Assembly (NCBI GenBank): GCA_022494885.1
Contig: JAGVSM010002414.1
Coordinates: forward strand, 1-64,000
Origin: Micrasema longulum
Lineage: Eukaryota; Arthropoda; Insecta; Trichoptera; Brachycentridae
Reading direction: 5' to 3'
DNA: 64,000 nt
Under the pieces are notes generated by a model. That model worked only from the letters and a program-made list of their open reading frames with translations. It searched no databases and had not been told where the DNA came from. Shown here one piece after another: positions 21,891 to 32,487 of this stretch. The translations under genes and the position numbers were made by a program. The number at the start of each line of letters is the position of its first letter. Position 1 is the first letter of the stretch.

Positions 21891-22994
21891 CGATGCACAT
21901 GCATAGCATGTACCCGTCAAGGAATAATTCACTTTCCTGTTTTCTCAATCTAATGAAGTGCATATTATGTTCTTCTGGATTTCCTTCTTTCAGCACAAAG
22001 ATGTTTAGGCTACCAGATTACAGAGAGCTCCTTCGGGCAACTTTTTGCGTTCGACAACGAGCTATTTTACCGTGTGTGTGTGGGCACCGCCAAGGAGAAT
22101 GACCTCAGATACGTTGCGGGCAAGCTACGCATGTATATATGATGTTTTTAATGTATACAAATATTAAAAAAATAATATTATTATTATTATTTTATGTACA
22201 TGTATTGAAAATAAATAAAATACCAACGTTCTTATAACATACTCAAATATTTAAATCCGTTTTAACACATGAATTAATAATGTTAAAAAGTTCTAAACAA
22301 AACCTTACTTGTTGTTTCGAGCACATTGTCATGAAAATGTGATTAAGGTATTACCTACGTTCATTTTAAGTTCATTCAGACAAATATTTTTTAAAGCTTT
22401 CGAAGCAAATCGGACCAAACTCTTTCAAGTTCTTAAACTCGATTTCCTTTATATTCTTCGGAAATTTTAAAGATCTTTCAAAACAATTTTCCCCAGATAT
22501 TCATAATTATCACAAAACTTAATACCTACCCTGGCAGCACAGGACAAAAACTTTTCAAAATGTTTTTAATTTAAATTAAACGGGAAAGTTGCTAATTACC
22601 TACTTTCACAATTTCTTAGAAAAATGACCTTAAGCAAAAGGCGGCTAGTTTGAAAAGCAAAAATTAAATATAACTTTTTAAATTTTAATTTCTGGAGTTT
22701 TTAATGTCTATTTAACACTTTTCATGAAAAATCAAATTGGAACTCCTTCAAGTGTCAATTCAACCATACATAGAGATAGATGCCAAGAAAATTAAAAGAT
22801 TGATTGATTTATTAAAAAAATAAACTATGCAGTATACATAATTCAAAAAATTCAACAAATACGTAATAGGTATTTCTTATGGCGGTGGCCCTCAATAATG
22901 TTTTAAAAATTTACGAAAAATTATCCAATGCTAAACTGGTTTAAAATATAAATTAAAACACAATTTTAAAAAATCGGAAGGCAGCTAACAAAAA
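21891..22994. other. No recognised feature apart from an (ATT)n run
   Basis: A short (ATT)n run lies at 22169-22185. The plus-strand frame 21812-22102 begins inside SINE-3 and has no domain. Otherwise AT-rich and unique. Confidence 0.4.
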
Positions 22995-23330
22995 AACAGT
23001 TCTTTTGAGTACCCCCATCGTCGAATAATCGTTATCACACTGCCTTTACTGATGAAGAAAATTGACAAAATTCTGTTGATCAATGTTGTCATCGACTCGC
23101 TCAATGTTTTGTGAAGTCACTGCAGTTAACGACCGGCCACTCTGATTTTCGTCAACCAACGGTGTTTGTCTTTTAGCTTCGTTATGGTGACGTACCCATC
23201 ATCTGACAGCACTGACGTCCACTGTTGCTGTTACGGTGATCCGTACACATTTTTTTAGTTTTTCATGAATGCAAAAGAGAATTTCCCCTTCTGCATTCAA
23301 GAATTCAATCACAAAACGCAGTTTAATACG
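22995..23330 (-). pseudogene. Mariner-like transposase N-terminal relic
   Basis: On the minus strand from about 23325 there is an IEFLNAEGEIL segment followed by an IHEKLKK stretch. This resembles the first helix-turn-helix of mariner transposases (IKFLHAEG...IH..L). After a frame change come a W-R-H..EAKRQTPLVDENQSG region, SLTAVTSQNIERVDDNI and a decayed NFLHQ stretch, the usual GRP-linker to second helix-turn-helix. In the family this part binds the inverted repeats. No DDD catalytic part is present, and I saw no convincing inverted repeats. Short and frameshifted, so moderate confidence. Confidence 0.5.
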
Positions 23331-24234
23331 ATAGACACATTCATTTAAAAAAAAAACATACAAAAATAAATGCATACTGCAAATAAATCACATTTTCGTA
23401 ATTTCGGCAAATGTTATTTTTTTTATTTTTCTTTTCTTTTCTATTATTTTTATTTTCCTTTGTTTTCATGGTCATTATTGTCATACCATATATATGTGCT
23501 ACAAGCTTTTAATAATTAAAAAAGGAATGGCCCACACTCAGACGCTGTAGTCTTTGTGGGCATTTTTTCCAATTCATGTTATAGCTTAATTTTAAAATGT
23601 ATTTTTCTAAAGTGTATTTTTGTTATTATATTTCTATGTAAATAATATGTGTATGGAAAAAAATTATACCGATGGCAACTATTTTGCAAGCGACTGCAGA
23701 GCTACCACCTATTGAAGAAAAAAGTTACAACTGCAGTAGATTGTGGAAGAAGAATTTAGGAATAAGGCCAAATCTTTCACGTAACTAATTTCAAGTACAA
23801 AGGAGGCATTATTTTTGTTTAACCTCTTATCTAATAACTTTGGTCCAAATCTTTGTAATATTTTTCGAAATATTGTACGGAATTATCAAAACATTCCAAT
23901 TTTATGCAGGAAATAAAAATATTTTAAATTCACCGGAGTAAGTTGGAGCAATAATTATTATTTTGGCAACAGCGCAACGTACTGTGCCACATATTATTTT
24001 AACATTCATAAAATATTTCTTATATTTAGAAAAAAATGATTTTTAAACTAGATTAGACTATTTTGCTTTTTTTCTTCCGCTAGCTCTAACTATGACAATT
24101 AAACTCCTCTATTTGTCTAAGTACTACGGATGATGCGCTATCCCTTGGCAATGAGTAGTCCATGTTGGTAAACAAAGAATTCTATTGAAAACCGAAAATG
24201 TATACTTATATAAGATATTTATTTTTTAAAAGAG
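23331..24234. other. No recognised feature
   Basis: AT-rich. A small imperfect inverted pair (GGCCCACACTC / GTGGGCA) lies near 23530-23565. No coding similarity. Confidence 0.4.
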
Positions 24235-24725
24235 TCTTTAACTCATTTTACAGTCATTTCTTCACAAGAGAAGATCGCAGTAGAATTCTCGTACGAGGTT
24301 TACCTGTAATTTGAACTATTCAATACCAAAAACACCTATGACTTTCGCTCAGATAAATTTCTTCGTTGAGGCCTCAAAAATGCTTAATGTCCTGGATGAA
24401 AATTTTAAGTTCTCCAAAACGAAAATCGCTTTCAAGAGAAGTGTACAAGTTTGGATTTCGTCTAAGGAAAGAGACCATTGCAGGAGACTGATGCGGGACA
24501 TTGCATGAATTTTCATACTTTTGAGCGTGTTGTCCACATGTTTATTAAAATTTATGTTTATGTAATAATTTTTGTTTTTAGTATTCTTTAATAATATACG
24601 TGCCCATTTTCTATTGTGTTGTATCACAACTCAACACAGGGCTCTTGGCCTTATAGAGTAAAGGTTACGTTATTGTTTTTTTTTATCATATAAATCGTTA
24701 TGTTAATAAATAAATAAATGCACTA
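24235..24725 (+). mobile_element. LINE-D C-terminus and 3' tail, copy 2
   Basis: The frame at 24311-24508 gives NYSIPKTPMTFAQINFFVEA, then a KMLNVLDENFKF pattern, a KTKIAFKRSVQVWIS segment and the terminal CRRLMRDIA stop. This is the C-terminus of the family also seen at 2180-2450. The 3' UTR follows (TATTCTTTAATAATATACGT, the AACACAGGGCTCTTGG block) and ends in a (TAAA)n tail near 24705-24720. This copy shows the intact site where the TTA-flanked element entered the copy at 18210. Confidence 0.8.
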
Positions 24726-26110
24726 TAAAAATTCTCGCCACGGCAAACAGAGGTTGAATATAATAATTTCAGGATGATCTGATGCAGTTATACAGTTAGT
24801 TGACGCTAGTGTAAGGCATACGTAGGTCATTCAAAATAATGTCATCGTAGCCTAATATTGCTAAAAAAATATAGTGCATACTGTGTGATATCAATTAAGC
24901 TGAATAGGATCGGCGAATATCGGCGATATCAAGGGAATTATGAAGGATCAACGTAAATGATCGACAACAGAGTAGTTTTGCGGGAAAGGCGTTGATGAGC
25001 AAGATTATAGTGATTTTAACGACACTGATATTAAAAACAAAAATTAAATACTCGTTGATTTATGAGTAGATATTCGCTTGTCACGTTTTGATCCAGAATT
25101 CTCATGTAACATAAACAAACGAAGTGTATTGTACAGTATTACGTAATTTTGATGTCCGTAATTACAAGGTGTAGGCGGAATATTATGTAAGTTTCACAAT
25201 ATTGGTTTATACGGCGGATGGCTTAAAGCATACTATTGTTTGTACACTGAGTAAGGCGAAATCCCGAAACCCGTATCACACGCATCTATGACAAAGGATT
25301 AACCAATAGGTTCTCAATAAGCTGTGTTCTATTTTATATTTGGTTGAAATGGCACAACAATGTAACTCGGATTTGATCATTTTATTAGAAATAATAATCA
25401 AATTCGGTTATTTTGGGTACTAATTCCACGAAAAAATATTAACTTGAAATTAATAAAAATTGAGGCAAAAGGCAATAATATTGTATTATTTGACTGTCAA
25501 TGCTTTAAGTGTCAGTATAAGAGAGTGACATATCATTTCCTCGACTGCAGTTTTAAATACAAAGTAACCCACCAGATCGTGACCCGACAAGTATTGGCAC
25601 AGCAGCTGACGGTGTCACGACTTAAAATATACTATGGAGATAGAACATTGGGGAGTGTAATACCAAAACTGTTGTAGAAAAAAACTCAAATGCCTTTTTA
25701 TGAATCATCAATAACTTACTAAAAAGAGCAAGTTAATTTTAATTTTGCACATTTATTTAATTTTTTCTTTTCTCATTACTTACTTTTTTCCTACCTTTAA
25801 CAAAAATAAAAATAAAGTTATGCAAACCCGCCTCGGCTTTTCAGGAACAACGTTACAATTATGTATGCTATGTTTTTGTTCAAATAAATTTATGTAAAAA
25901 AAAAAAAACTTAACTTGCGTATTCGATATTGTAAACAGGTGCAATTCAAATATTTATCTGGAACTTAGAAAATATTTTATCGCTTTTTAGAAAGAGAATC
26001 TTTCTGTTAGAAATGTAGAAAATATGAATGTTTGAACATAGGTGAAAATGGGTAATATTTTCTTTTTTTTTGTCGCACTAACTTCTTAGTTCATTGTTAT
26101 ATTTAAAAGG
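24726..26110. other. No recognised feature
   Basis: A GGATCGGCGAATATCGGCGATATC stretch at 24907-24930 holds a short direct repeat (ATCGGCGA). A 77-codon plus-strand frame (25444-25677) is open and Cys-containing but matches nothing I know. Otherwise AT-rich. Confidence 0.4.
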
Positions 26111-26115
26111 TATAA

Positions 26116-26222
26116 ATAAAATTACTTTGTTTTATGAACCATTTTTTAAATATCACAACGTTGCCAAAACTAGGCGGTTATGACAATTAAAAAAATTGGT
26201 TCATAAAACAAAGTAATTTTAT
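26116..26222. mobile_element. Short hairpin element (MITE-like)
   Basis: ATAAAATTACTTTGTTTTAT followed by GAACCA on the left (26117-26142) is repeated in inverted form on the right (26194-26222), with arms of about 35 bp. A short centre contains AACGTTGCCAAAACTAGGCG. A GTATAA / TTATAC pair at the outer ends hints at a TA target. Confidence 0.65.
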
Positions 26223-26554
26223 ACATTTGTTAAAAAAAAAAAAAAAACACCATATTGTTTATTTTGCTAGGCTTCTTATAATTTTTGTGCTAGTTGAGAT
26301 GGAGTTTATCACCATTTTTTTGTTCTATAAATGTTTTCAAAACAAATTATTTAAAAAAAAATAATTCCAACTTCCCGTTTTTAAATTTCTCACAAAATAC
26401 ATGTTAATATACGTGGATTATACTAAAAAAAGGATAATGCTGTAAATACCAATATTACAGGATTTTGAAAGTTATTTCGTGGTATTTAAATGAACAGTTT
26501 GGCGTGTTTGAAACTAATATTAATAAAAAAACATTACTGCATATATTTTTATTT

Positions 26555-26730
26555 ATTTATTTTTTGCACCACAACAGGCCAGGAGGCCCAATTACAGTGG
26601 TGAATTACATCACAGAACACCCAGGCTTGAGAAAATACACACTTTAATTTTTGTGTTCTCACCGGTAATCGAACCCGGAACCTTTCATGTGTGAGTCAAG
26701 CGTCTTGACCCCTACACCACGGAGGCTGCC
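26555..26730 (-). mobile_element. SINE-3 copy 2
   Basis: Nearly collinear with 21725-21890 over the whole length. On the minus strand it has CAGCCTCCGTGGTGTAG, GTCAAGACGCTTGACTCACA, and a B box GGTTCGATTACCGG with one change. The tail side is an A/T-rich stretch before 26555. Confidence 0.85.
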
Positions 26731-26944
26731 TGTAAGTGTATATAATAAAGCTCAATGTATTTTTTTAATTGACAGTAATCGAAATGTTTGCAAGATAAAA
26801 ATAAAATCTGACATTGGCCCTTTAAGATCCAAGTCACGGATATATATGTAGTTCACACTTCTTTCATAAATATGCTAGTTTGAAATGACGCGAGAGCGAT
26901 GAAACCGGTTCCTTTCTATTAAACCAAGTTGATTAAAATGTGAA

Positions 26945-27105
26945 TCAATCAGTGCTTGAGCATAGTGGTAAAGCGTTTGCGGGGTGGCGCGGGCGCGGGC
27001 GCACCTTACCGCACCGGCACTCACTATGAACACTACACTTGCTGGCTTGATTTTATTACCGCACCCATGCCGCGCGGCAAATGCCTCGCCACAAGCACTC
27101 ACTCA
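26945..27105. other. Strongly GC-rich block with imperfect inverted ends
   Basis: The left end (AGTGCTTGAGCATAGTGG, then AAGCGTTTGCGGGG) resembles the reverse complement of the right end (GTGCTTGTGGCGAGGC, then ATTTGCCGCG). Between lie GGCGCGGGCGCGGGCGC and CCGCACCGGC. It is out of character with its flanks. It could be a small hAT-like MITE, but I could not find a clear 8-bp target duplication. Confidence 0.4.
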
Positions 27106-27772
27106 TTGAACAAAATATTTTACTTCCACCAAGAAATTTCATTAATTACTTGAAATATTTTAAGACTTTATAATTATTTTAGTATTGCTGTGAATCCGTT
27201 AATGGATACATTGTTATGACACTTAGCCGAACGAGGTATCTACCGATCCATTTGCCGCTACACGTCTACCGAACGTCAGAGCATGTTATCTTAATAGAGC
27301 ATCGCAATTAGCCAAATGACATGGCCAAATCTCGTGGATTCTATCTTGGACATGAGGTATTAACGAAATGTGGTTGGCCGCCTTCTGCCTTGCCCTTGTT
27401 CCTTATAATACCGACCTAGCACGTATTTGGACTTAAGTAGAAAGCAATAAACCCGAATATAACAACTACGCAGTAAAAAATACGTTTTTTTTTTAAACCA
27501 ACAGCCTTATAAAAGTTAAAACACATAAAGTAACAACAAGCAAAAGCGTTGCGTCTCATAAAACAAAACATAACAAACCAAAATGGACACAAAGCCGATA
27601 GAACAATAGGCATCAACTCTCGGTAACTACATATTTGCATCTACCATCTTCCAAGAATTAGCGAACCGGCCTATTATACAGTGTCAACTCATTGAAGTTT
27701 ACAATAATTCAAGGAATACTTTGTTAAAAATAAATTAACAACAAATTACTTTTAAACACATATTTGCAGTAA
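27106..27772. other. Mixed-composition unique sequence
   Basis: 27190-27420 is richer in GC (CGAACGAGGTATCTACCGAT, CCGCTACACGTCTACCGAAC) and not repeated in the window. The rest is AT-rich. The minus-strand frame 27416-27640 is hydrophobic and not supported as a gene. Confidence 0.35.
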
Positions 27773-28742
27773 TCTATATAATATATAAAAGGCAATGTTC
27801 GAATGTGTGTCCTCGATGGACTAAATAACTACATGACGAATTTACGTGTGGTTTTCAGCTAAATATAGATCTTTGCCATGGCTCTTAATACCGCCAATTT
27901 ATTAAGTAAAAAAAAGTTAGGAGCGTAAATGTTTTTTTAATCGTTCACCAGGGCTATATTTGTTTAGAATGGGTGTACAAAAAAATGGAATACGTTATTT
28001 TTTTGTGTGTTAAAAAAAAACATTTTTGAATGTTTACAATCAAAATTCGATTTTTATTGATCTCAATTAGATTATTTCCTTAAATTCTTTATAATTTCTA
28101 CCCATTTATATCTTTTGACTGGATTTTTGGTAATACAAAAATAATATTAACTGACATTTAATACATTTTTGATTATAGCATTCCTGGATAGATTGGACGC
28201 ATGTTGATGAGAAGAGCAGAGTTTGACTTTTGCAAAAATAATTATATCTTTGAAATTGAATAATTTTATGTTATGAAAAGACGCTCTAGTATAAGATAAA
28301 CAAGTACCTACTTAGATACTTAATTAAATTCAATATTTGAATATATTTTTTTTAGACTTGGAATTCAATCATAAATAACTACCTAGGTTCCTACTTATCA
28401 ATGAAAAGTTGAACTATCTTTTTTCGTGATAACGAAACACCGATTTTTTTTTTTTTTAGTTAGGCGTAAAAGGTCCGAAATGCAGTTGTCTTTTTTACAT
28501 AGCATTGGGGAGGCATCTTCAAGACACTAACAGGAAAATAATGTTTAAATACCTATTTGCAAAAATTCCGTGTTCCGCATATTATAAAAAAAACACAAAA
28601 ATAATATTGTTTATGTACACGTCTAATTTTAACTTAATACGATAGTGAAAATCAAACTTTCGATTGGGTTCATTTAATATATTTATATAAACGAGTACGA
28701 ACTAAAATCTAGCAATAGCAAAGCATTGCTAGGTTCAGCTCG
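27773..28742 (+). mobile_element. Candidate non-autonomous Helitron
   Basis: The 5' end TCTATATAATATATAAAAGG is followed by CAATGTTCGAATGTGTGT and an ACGAATTTACGTGTGGTTTT block, a pattern typical of insect Helitron 5' ends. The 3' end has the hairpin CTAGCAAT-AGCAAAGC-ATTGCTAG (28710-28733), then GTTCAGCTCG and a T. Helitrons end in a hairpin plus CTRR and insert between A and T; here A precedes TC and T follows CTCG (one base off CTAG). No Rep/helicase coding is visible. The call is an inference from the two ends. Confidence 0.45.
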
Positions 28743-28859
28743 TTACTTATAATAAGTAACTAGCTACCTATCAGATACCAGTCATCACTTTCCTTATTTT
28801 ATTAACAAAAATATTTTAAGGGGCCATTATGTCTTTAGTTGTTTTACCGTCAATGACGT

Positions 28860-29120
28860 CAACGTTATTAGGCGGTTCTACACGCTGACCATTACATTGG
28901 CCAGTACGTTAGCACATCTGGCTCGCAGAGCTGGCACACGCGCTGGCACATGCGCTGGGGCGCGATCTTTCCAGTTTTTCAGCACAGATCAAAAGGCGCT
29001 GGTTGAACACTAACTTCTCAACGCATTCACACTTAGTTTTAGTACGCTACGAACTACAGGAAAAGGTGCACGTGTTTTTTTGTGCGGTTTTGACTTCCGC
29101 GCATTGGCATGCACAGGTGC
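28860..29120. other. GC-richer block with short GCTGGC repeats
   Basis: ACACGCTGACC, TTGGCCAGTACGTTAGC, then GCTGGCACACGCGCTGGCAC and ATGCGCTGGGGCGCG give several copies of a GCTGGC motif within about 90 bp. This looks like the subterminal repeats of a DNA transposon. No ends were identified. Confidence 0.35.
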
Positions 29121-29215
29121 ACTTATATATGCTTTGTAGCAGCAAGTTGTTTGGCAACATTGCATATATATATGTAAATGTTATCACCTATTAAATTATC
29201 TCATTTAAAAATTTG

Positions 29216-29290
29216 TAAATGGGGTATAGATTTTCAACAGCCCATGCCATATGTAGCTGTCTGACATGCTGTTATCTACCTCTTATTTTA
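29216..29290 (+). repeat. Family R, isolated diverged unit
   Basis: TAAATGGGGTATAGATTTTC, then AACAGCCCATGC, TGTAGCTG and GTTATCTACCTC line up with the units at 11991-12220. Confidence 0.6.
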
Positions 29291-29579
29291 CTGAACGATT
29301 ATTAATAAAAGTTTTCCTGAATTTTGTATACTTAATGATTCAAATTTATTTCAACAGAGAAGGAAAATTATTTTGACAAATATTGAATTCTTAGCGTTTA
29401 CAAGGATTGCATAAAGTTTTATCTCTGTGCTGTGATAAATACTAATCTTAATAACTCCCCTGGGAGTAACATCTAGTCTTGTCTACAAAATTTTTAACGT
29501 TATCAAAATAATAAAATATGTACATTAAATACTTTTTAGAGTAAAAAAGCAAGAACGATTTATGAATTTGTTAATAAAA
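29291..29579. repeat. Family A flank fragment in AT-rich sequence
   Basis: 29453-29500 (CTCCCCTGGGAGTAACATCT, then AGTCTTGTCTACAAAA) matches the CTCCC..GGGAG plus GTCTACAAAAATTTGG flank of family A. The remainder is not recognised. Confidence 0.45.
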
Positions 29580-29800
29580 TTTGCCATGTAGTCATTTCCG
29601 GTCGCCTCCTAAGGCAGCACCAGAAGGCTCTATGTTGGTAACTATGCGTTTTCTGAAAGATCTATTCATGGCAAGTTTTGCGTACCCCCCAAGGCGAAAC
29701 GGGGGTGGATTCGAGAATACGACACAAAAAGGGGAAGGATGTTTACTTACTCTGTTTACTGGGTGGGTCTCGAATATTTCATCAACCCTTAGAATATTCA
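29580..29800. other. GC-richer block open in several frames
   Basis: Frames are open on both strands across this block (minus 29592-29801, plus 29581-29820). That usually reflects composition. No reading resembles a known protein to me. It is unique in the window and may be an exon or transposon remnant. Confidence 0.3.
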
Positions 29801-30334
29801 TATTCCGTCCTTATTCTTGACACATATCCTTATGTCGTCTTCATGTATACATTGTATACAGTGAGGGTAAAATAAAATGACACAAGTAAAACTACAATTG
29901 GTGAACGCACATCAAATAATACAAAACAAATTAACTGTACTAGATACATACACTGTTTAGTAAAAAATAGTTTTATTATTAATTATTTTACTTGGTAATG
30001 CAGCACTATCTTAAATATAACGCAGCTTTGAATATTATGCTAACGAAATACAAGTAACCAGCCGGTTTCATACATGTAAATGATTATAAGTAAAAAGTTA
30101 TTTATTTATTTTATTAGGTAAACAAACAGTATGCACACATATATTGCCGATTTCTTTGTATATTAGTGTAAGAAACTCATGCACACACCAAAAAAAATGT
30201 TTACACTTAATACAATAGCTTAAATTATGTTCAATATAATACATGTAAAAGAAACGAAATTAATAAATATGTATATAATAATAATAATAAAGTTAAATAT
30301 CTGCTTCTCTTTAAATTTCTATATTTTTTTTACC
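29801..30334. other. No recognised feature
   Basis: AT-rich with a short (AAT)n run at 30277-30291. No shared repeats. Confidence 0.4.
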
Positions 30335-30339
30335 TTAAT

Positions 30340-30730
30340 TTACATACATTGTCACAAAAAATATCAGCCTCGGTAAATATATTGTTATGTTGGTTGCATA
30401 TCTAGGTATTGTAGATTGTTTAAAATAGTTTGTTGACGCCTTTTCAGTGTAAAACAGAAGATTTTGTCTTGTCGGTCTAGATGGCACACGGAATGGAAGT
30501 CTTTCAAGTAGGTTTGGAGAATCAATTTTATTATTTATTAATTTGAATAAAAATAACTGGTCTAACATTAATCTTCGATTTTTAAAGGAGTTCATTCCAT
30601 GGTACTGCATACTTTCAGCATGATTAGAAAAATTCATGTTTAACCGGTAGTCGACCTGCTTAAGAAAAAATTGTTGGATCCTTTCTAGTCTATTAAAATT
30701 TACATTATAATAAGGTGACCAAATAGGTTA
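30340..30730 (-). mobile_element. LINE C-terminal fragment
   Basis: On the minus strand, starting near 30725, a broken reading gives an IERIQ-type segment (30690-30660). Then come KNRRLMLDQLFLFKLINNKI and DSPNLLERLPFRVPSRPTRQ. This SL..RR..D..FL.KL.N..ID.P.LL pattern is the region after the RT in Jockey/CR1-like LINEs. The related LINE at 61975-63440 has the same region (LEKRRTVSELCYLHTLLNNK). The frame from 30637 to 30335 is open, but the domain is truncated at both ends. Confidence 0.7.
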
Positions 30731-31469
30731 TGAACAAAAATAAAAAATAAATCATTTTAGTCATCGCCATTATACTTTCTTGATAAGTCCTAAGATTTTA
30801 GTAAATCTTGGTGACAAAAAAAACCTTGTTAAATTGGTATTGTATTATTTTAACAATTAAAAACAAAAATAACCAAAAATACTAGCAAAAACAAACCAGC
30901 TGTAGTGCTCTTTGTTTCATCCAAAACAGTAAAAATAATAATTGTTGTTGCTGCGACGCACCGCGCAGTGCCGCTTTTATACGCGTTGACCATAAAAGAA
31001 AAACAATACCCATGGACTTCAAACATAAACTATTTGAATTGTACCTAAAACATAACAAATTAACAAAATAAAATAAGAAAAAAAAAAAAAATTAGTCGAA
31101 TTCATTAAATTAATCTTTAAAAATAATTGAACAAATAATATCGCTCAAAAATATATTTTGATACTTTTCCTTAAACCAGGTAATCTAATCAACAATGTTT
31201 TGATATGCCCAAATGGTCACCATCTCTATAACTAAAAATTCTTTAAGAGGAAAATCCAGCCTGTCTTTAAACATTTGGATGTACTCAAGTTATTGTAAAT
31301 TCTTCTTTTTTCTGTCTAAATGTCCCATTTATTTGAGGTTAGGCTTCCTAGTCCTCAGTCTACATGTCAGATTAAAAGATTTGTTGTTTGGTTTCTGTTT
31401 TACGGCCGGTTGCCGCCTGACGCTAAGACAGTAACCCTTGTAACTAGTAACTCTTGCTGACTAGGATTA
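30731..31469. other. AT-rich stretch with a family A flank fragment
   Basis: 31238-31300 (AAATCCAGCCTGTCTTTAAA, CATTTGGATGTACTCAA) matches the family A flank segment. A GCGACGCACCGCGCAGTGCC string near 30953 is a local GC-rich spot. No coding family was recognised. Confidence 0.4.
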
Positions 31470-31740
31470 GACTGCCACCGTTGACTATTGTTCCTCCGCT
31501 GCCATCCTCAACACAACGTCCTGCCTAACGCCGCTGACTTCCAATATCCCATAGCCCGAAGTATGTCCGGGTGCTCTGAGAGAATATTCAAGCCCCTACC
31601 GCCTGTTCTGCCAAACTGATGCATTTGTGAGTACGCACACACACTGCATTTTTACCGCTAATAACACCGCGGAAGGTACACCGGAACTGCTCAACGTCAA
31701 CACAAACGATTTCAAAGTGGAACGGAAAATCTGCTTATGA
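31470..31740 (+). pseudogene. Coding-like relic 1, unknown family
   Basis: One plus-strand frame runs from about 31470 to the TGA at 31738 with a single internal TAG at 31552-31554, roughly 89 codons. The part after the stop has a Cys-Gln-Thr-Asp segment, a Thr-His-Thr-His-Cys segment and a charged DFKVERK end. Codon use is not driven by AT-richness and the block is GC-richer than its flanks. I do not recognise the protein. It lies 350 bp upstream of relic 2 on the same strand, so both may come from one inserted or decayed locus. It could equally be chance. Confidence 0.3.
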
Positions 31741-32088
31741 CTGTCAACAGTCCGGCTTCTCTTGTAGTTTTCACCACCAGATCCTCACACTATAGTCAAA
31801 AAATTAGAAAGAACATATATTTTGCAGTTACTATCAGCCTTGTACATAATAAGCAAGGCAAAAAGTATGTTACTCTTTTAGTAAAAAAAAAAATAATCAA
31901 CACGATTGAAACCCGCCAGAATCTCCGTGTTCCTTGTCAGCTTCAGTTCAGTTAGCTTTTTGCTTTCTCTCTTTCTAAGACTTTCAAATACCCACAAAAT
32001 ATAAACTCGTGTCAAATTTAATTCATTCAGTGTTGTAATAAATATAATTGCTTTACAGTATAATCTTGTATTCATCATATTATCTATC

Positions 32089-32487
32089 ATGTCTCAGAAC
32101 AATGTAAATGAACCTTTTATTCGATTTCACGCAACCATGCACTAAAACTACTTAGGTCAAACTTACCATTTCATTTCAAAAAAAGAGTTCACTACACACT
32201 TCATCTCGGCCATCACGGCCATTGAGGTCTTCACCCGTAGCCCTGAGCAAGATATCACGTTATACTCCGTAATACTGGGTCCTCATCCAAACTTGGCCAC
32301 CTAAACACTGTGGTCTACTGAAGTGAAAGAGGTCAATCCCTGCAACGTGGACACGCTGAATGGAATGACTCCAGTGAGAACTGAGAAGGTGAGTCTTCCA
32401 GGAGCCGGGGTTATGGTCTTAGTTATATGCCAGGTAAATATATGCCCACAAACCTTTGGTTATGACCAAAGGCAGAAGATATTGTAA
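32089..32487 (+). pseudogene. Coding-like relic 2: 132-codon frame with two TAA stops, unknown family
   Basis: From ATG 32089-32091 to TAA 32485-32487 one frame reads through 132 codons, interrupted only by TAA at 32143-32145 and about 32302-32304. No frameshift is needed. The residues look like a folded protein rather than translated AT-rich DNA: an EPFIRFHATMH start region, SPEQDITLYSVILGPHPN in the middle, and NPCNVDTLNGMTPVRTEKV followed by SLPGAGVMVLVICQV. Alternating hydrophobics suggest beta structure. I cannot assign it; no RT, transposase or endonuclease motif is present. Candidates are a decayed host exon, a rare transposon gene or an old viral insertion. The frame is clear but the identity is open. 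Confidence 0.5.

Noticed and set aside
25444..25677. 77-codon frame with several Cys, considered as a small zinc-finger gene
   Set aside because: Cys spacing (C.C..C) does not complete a known finger and no neighbouring exon signal was seen.
27001..27050. GC-rich string considered as a CpG-type promoter
   Set aside because: No gene downstream on either strand and the ends look like inverted repeats, so a transposon-like origin is more likely.
29592..29801. 69-codon minus-strand frame in a GC-richer block
   Set aside because: Plus-strand frames over the same bases are also open; no family similarity, so not called a gene.
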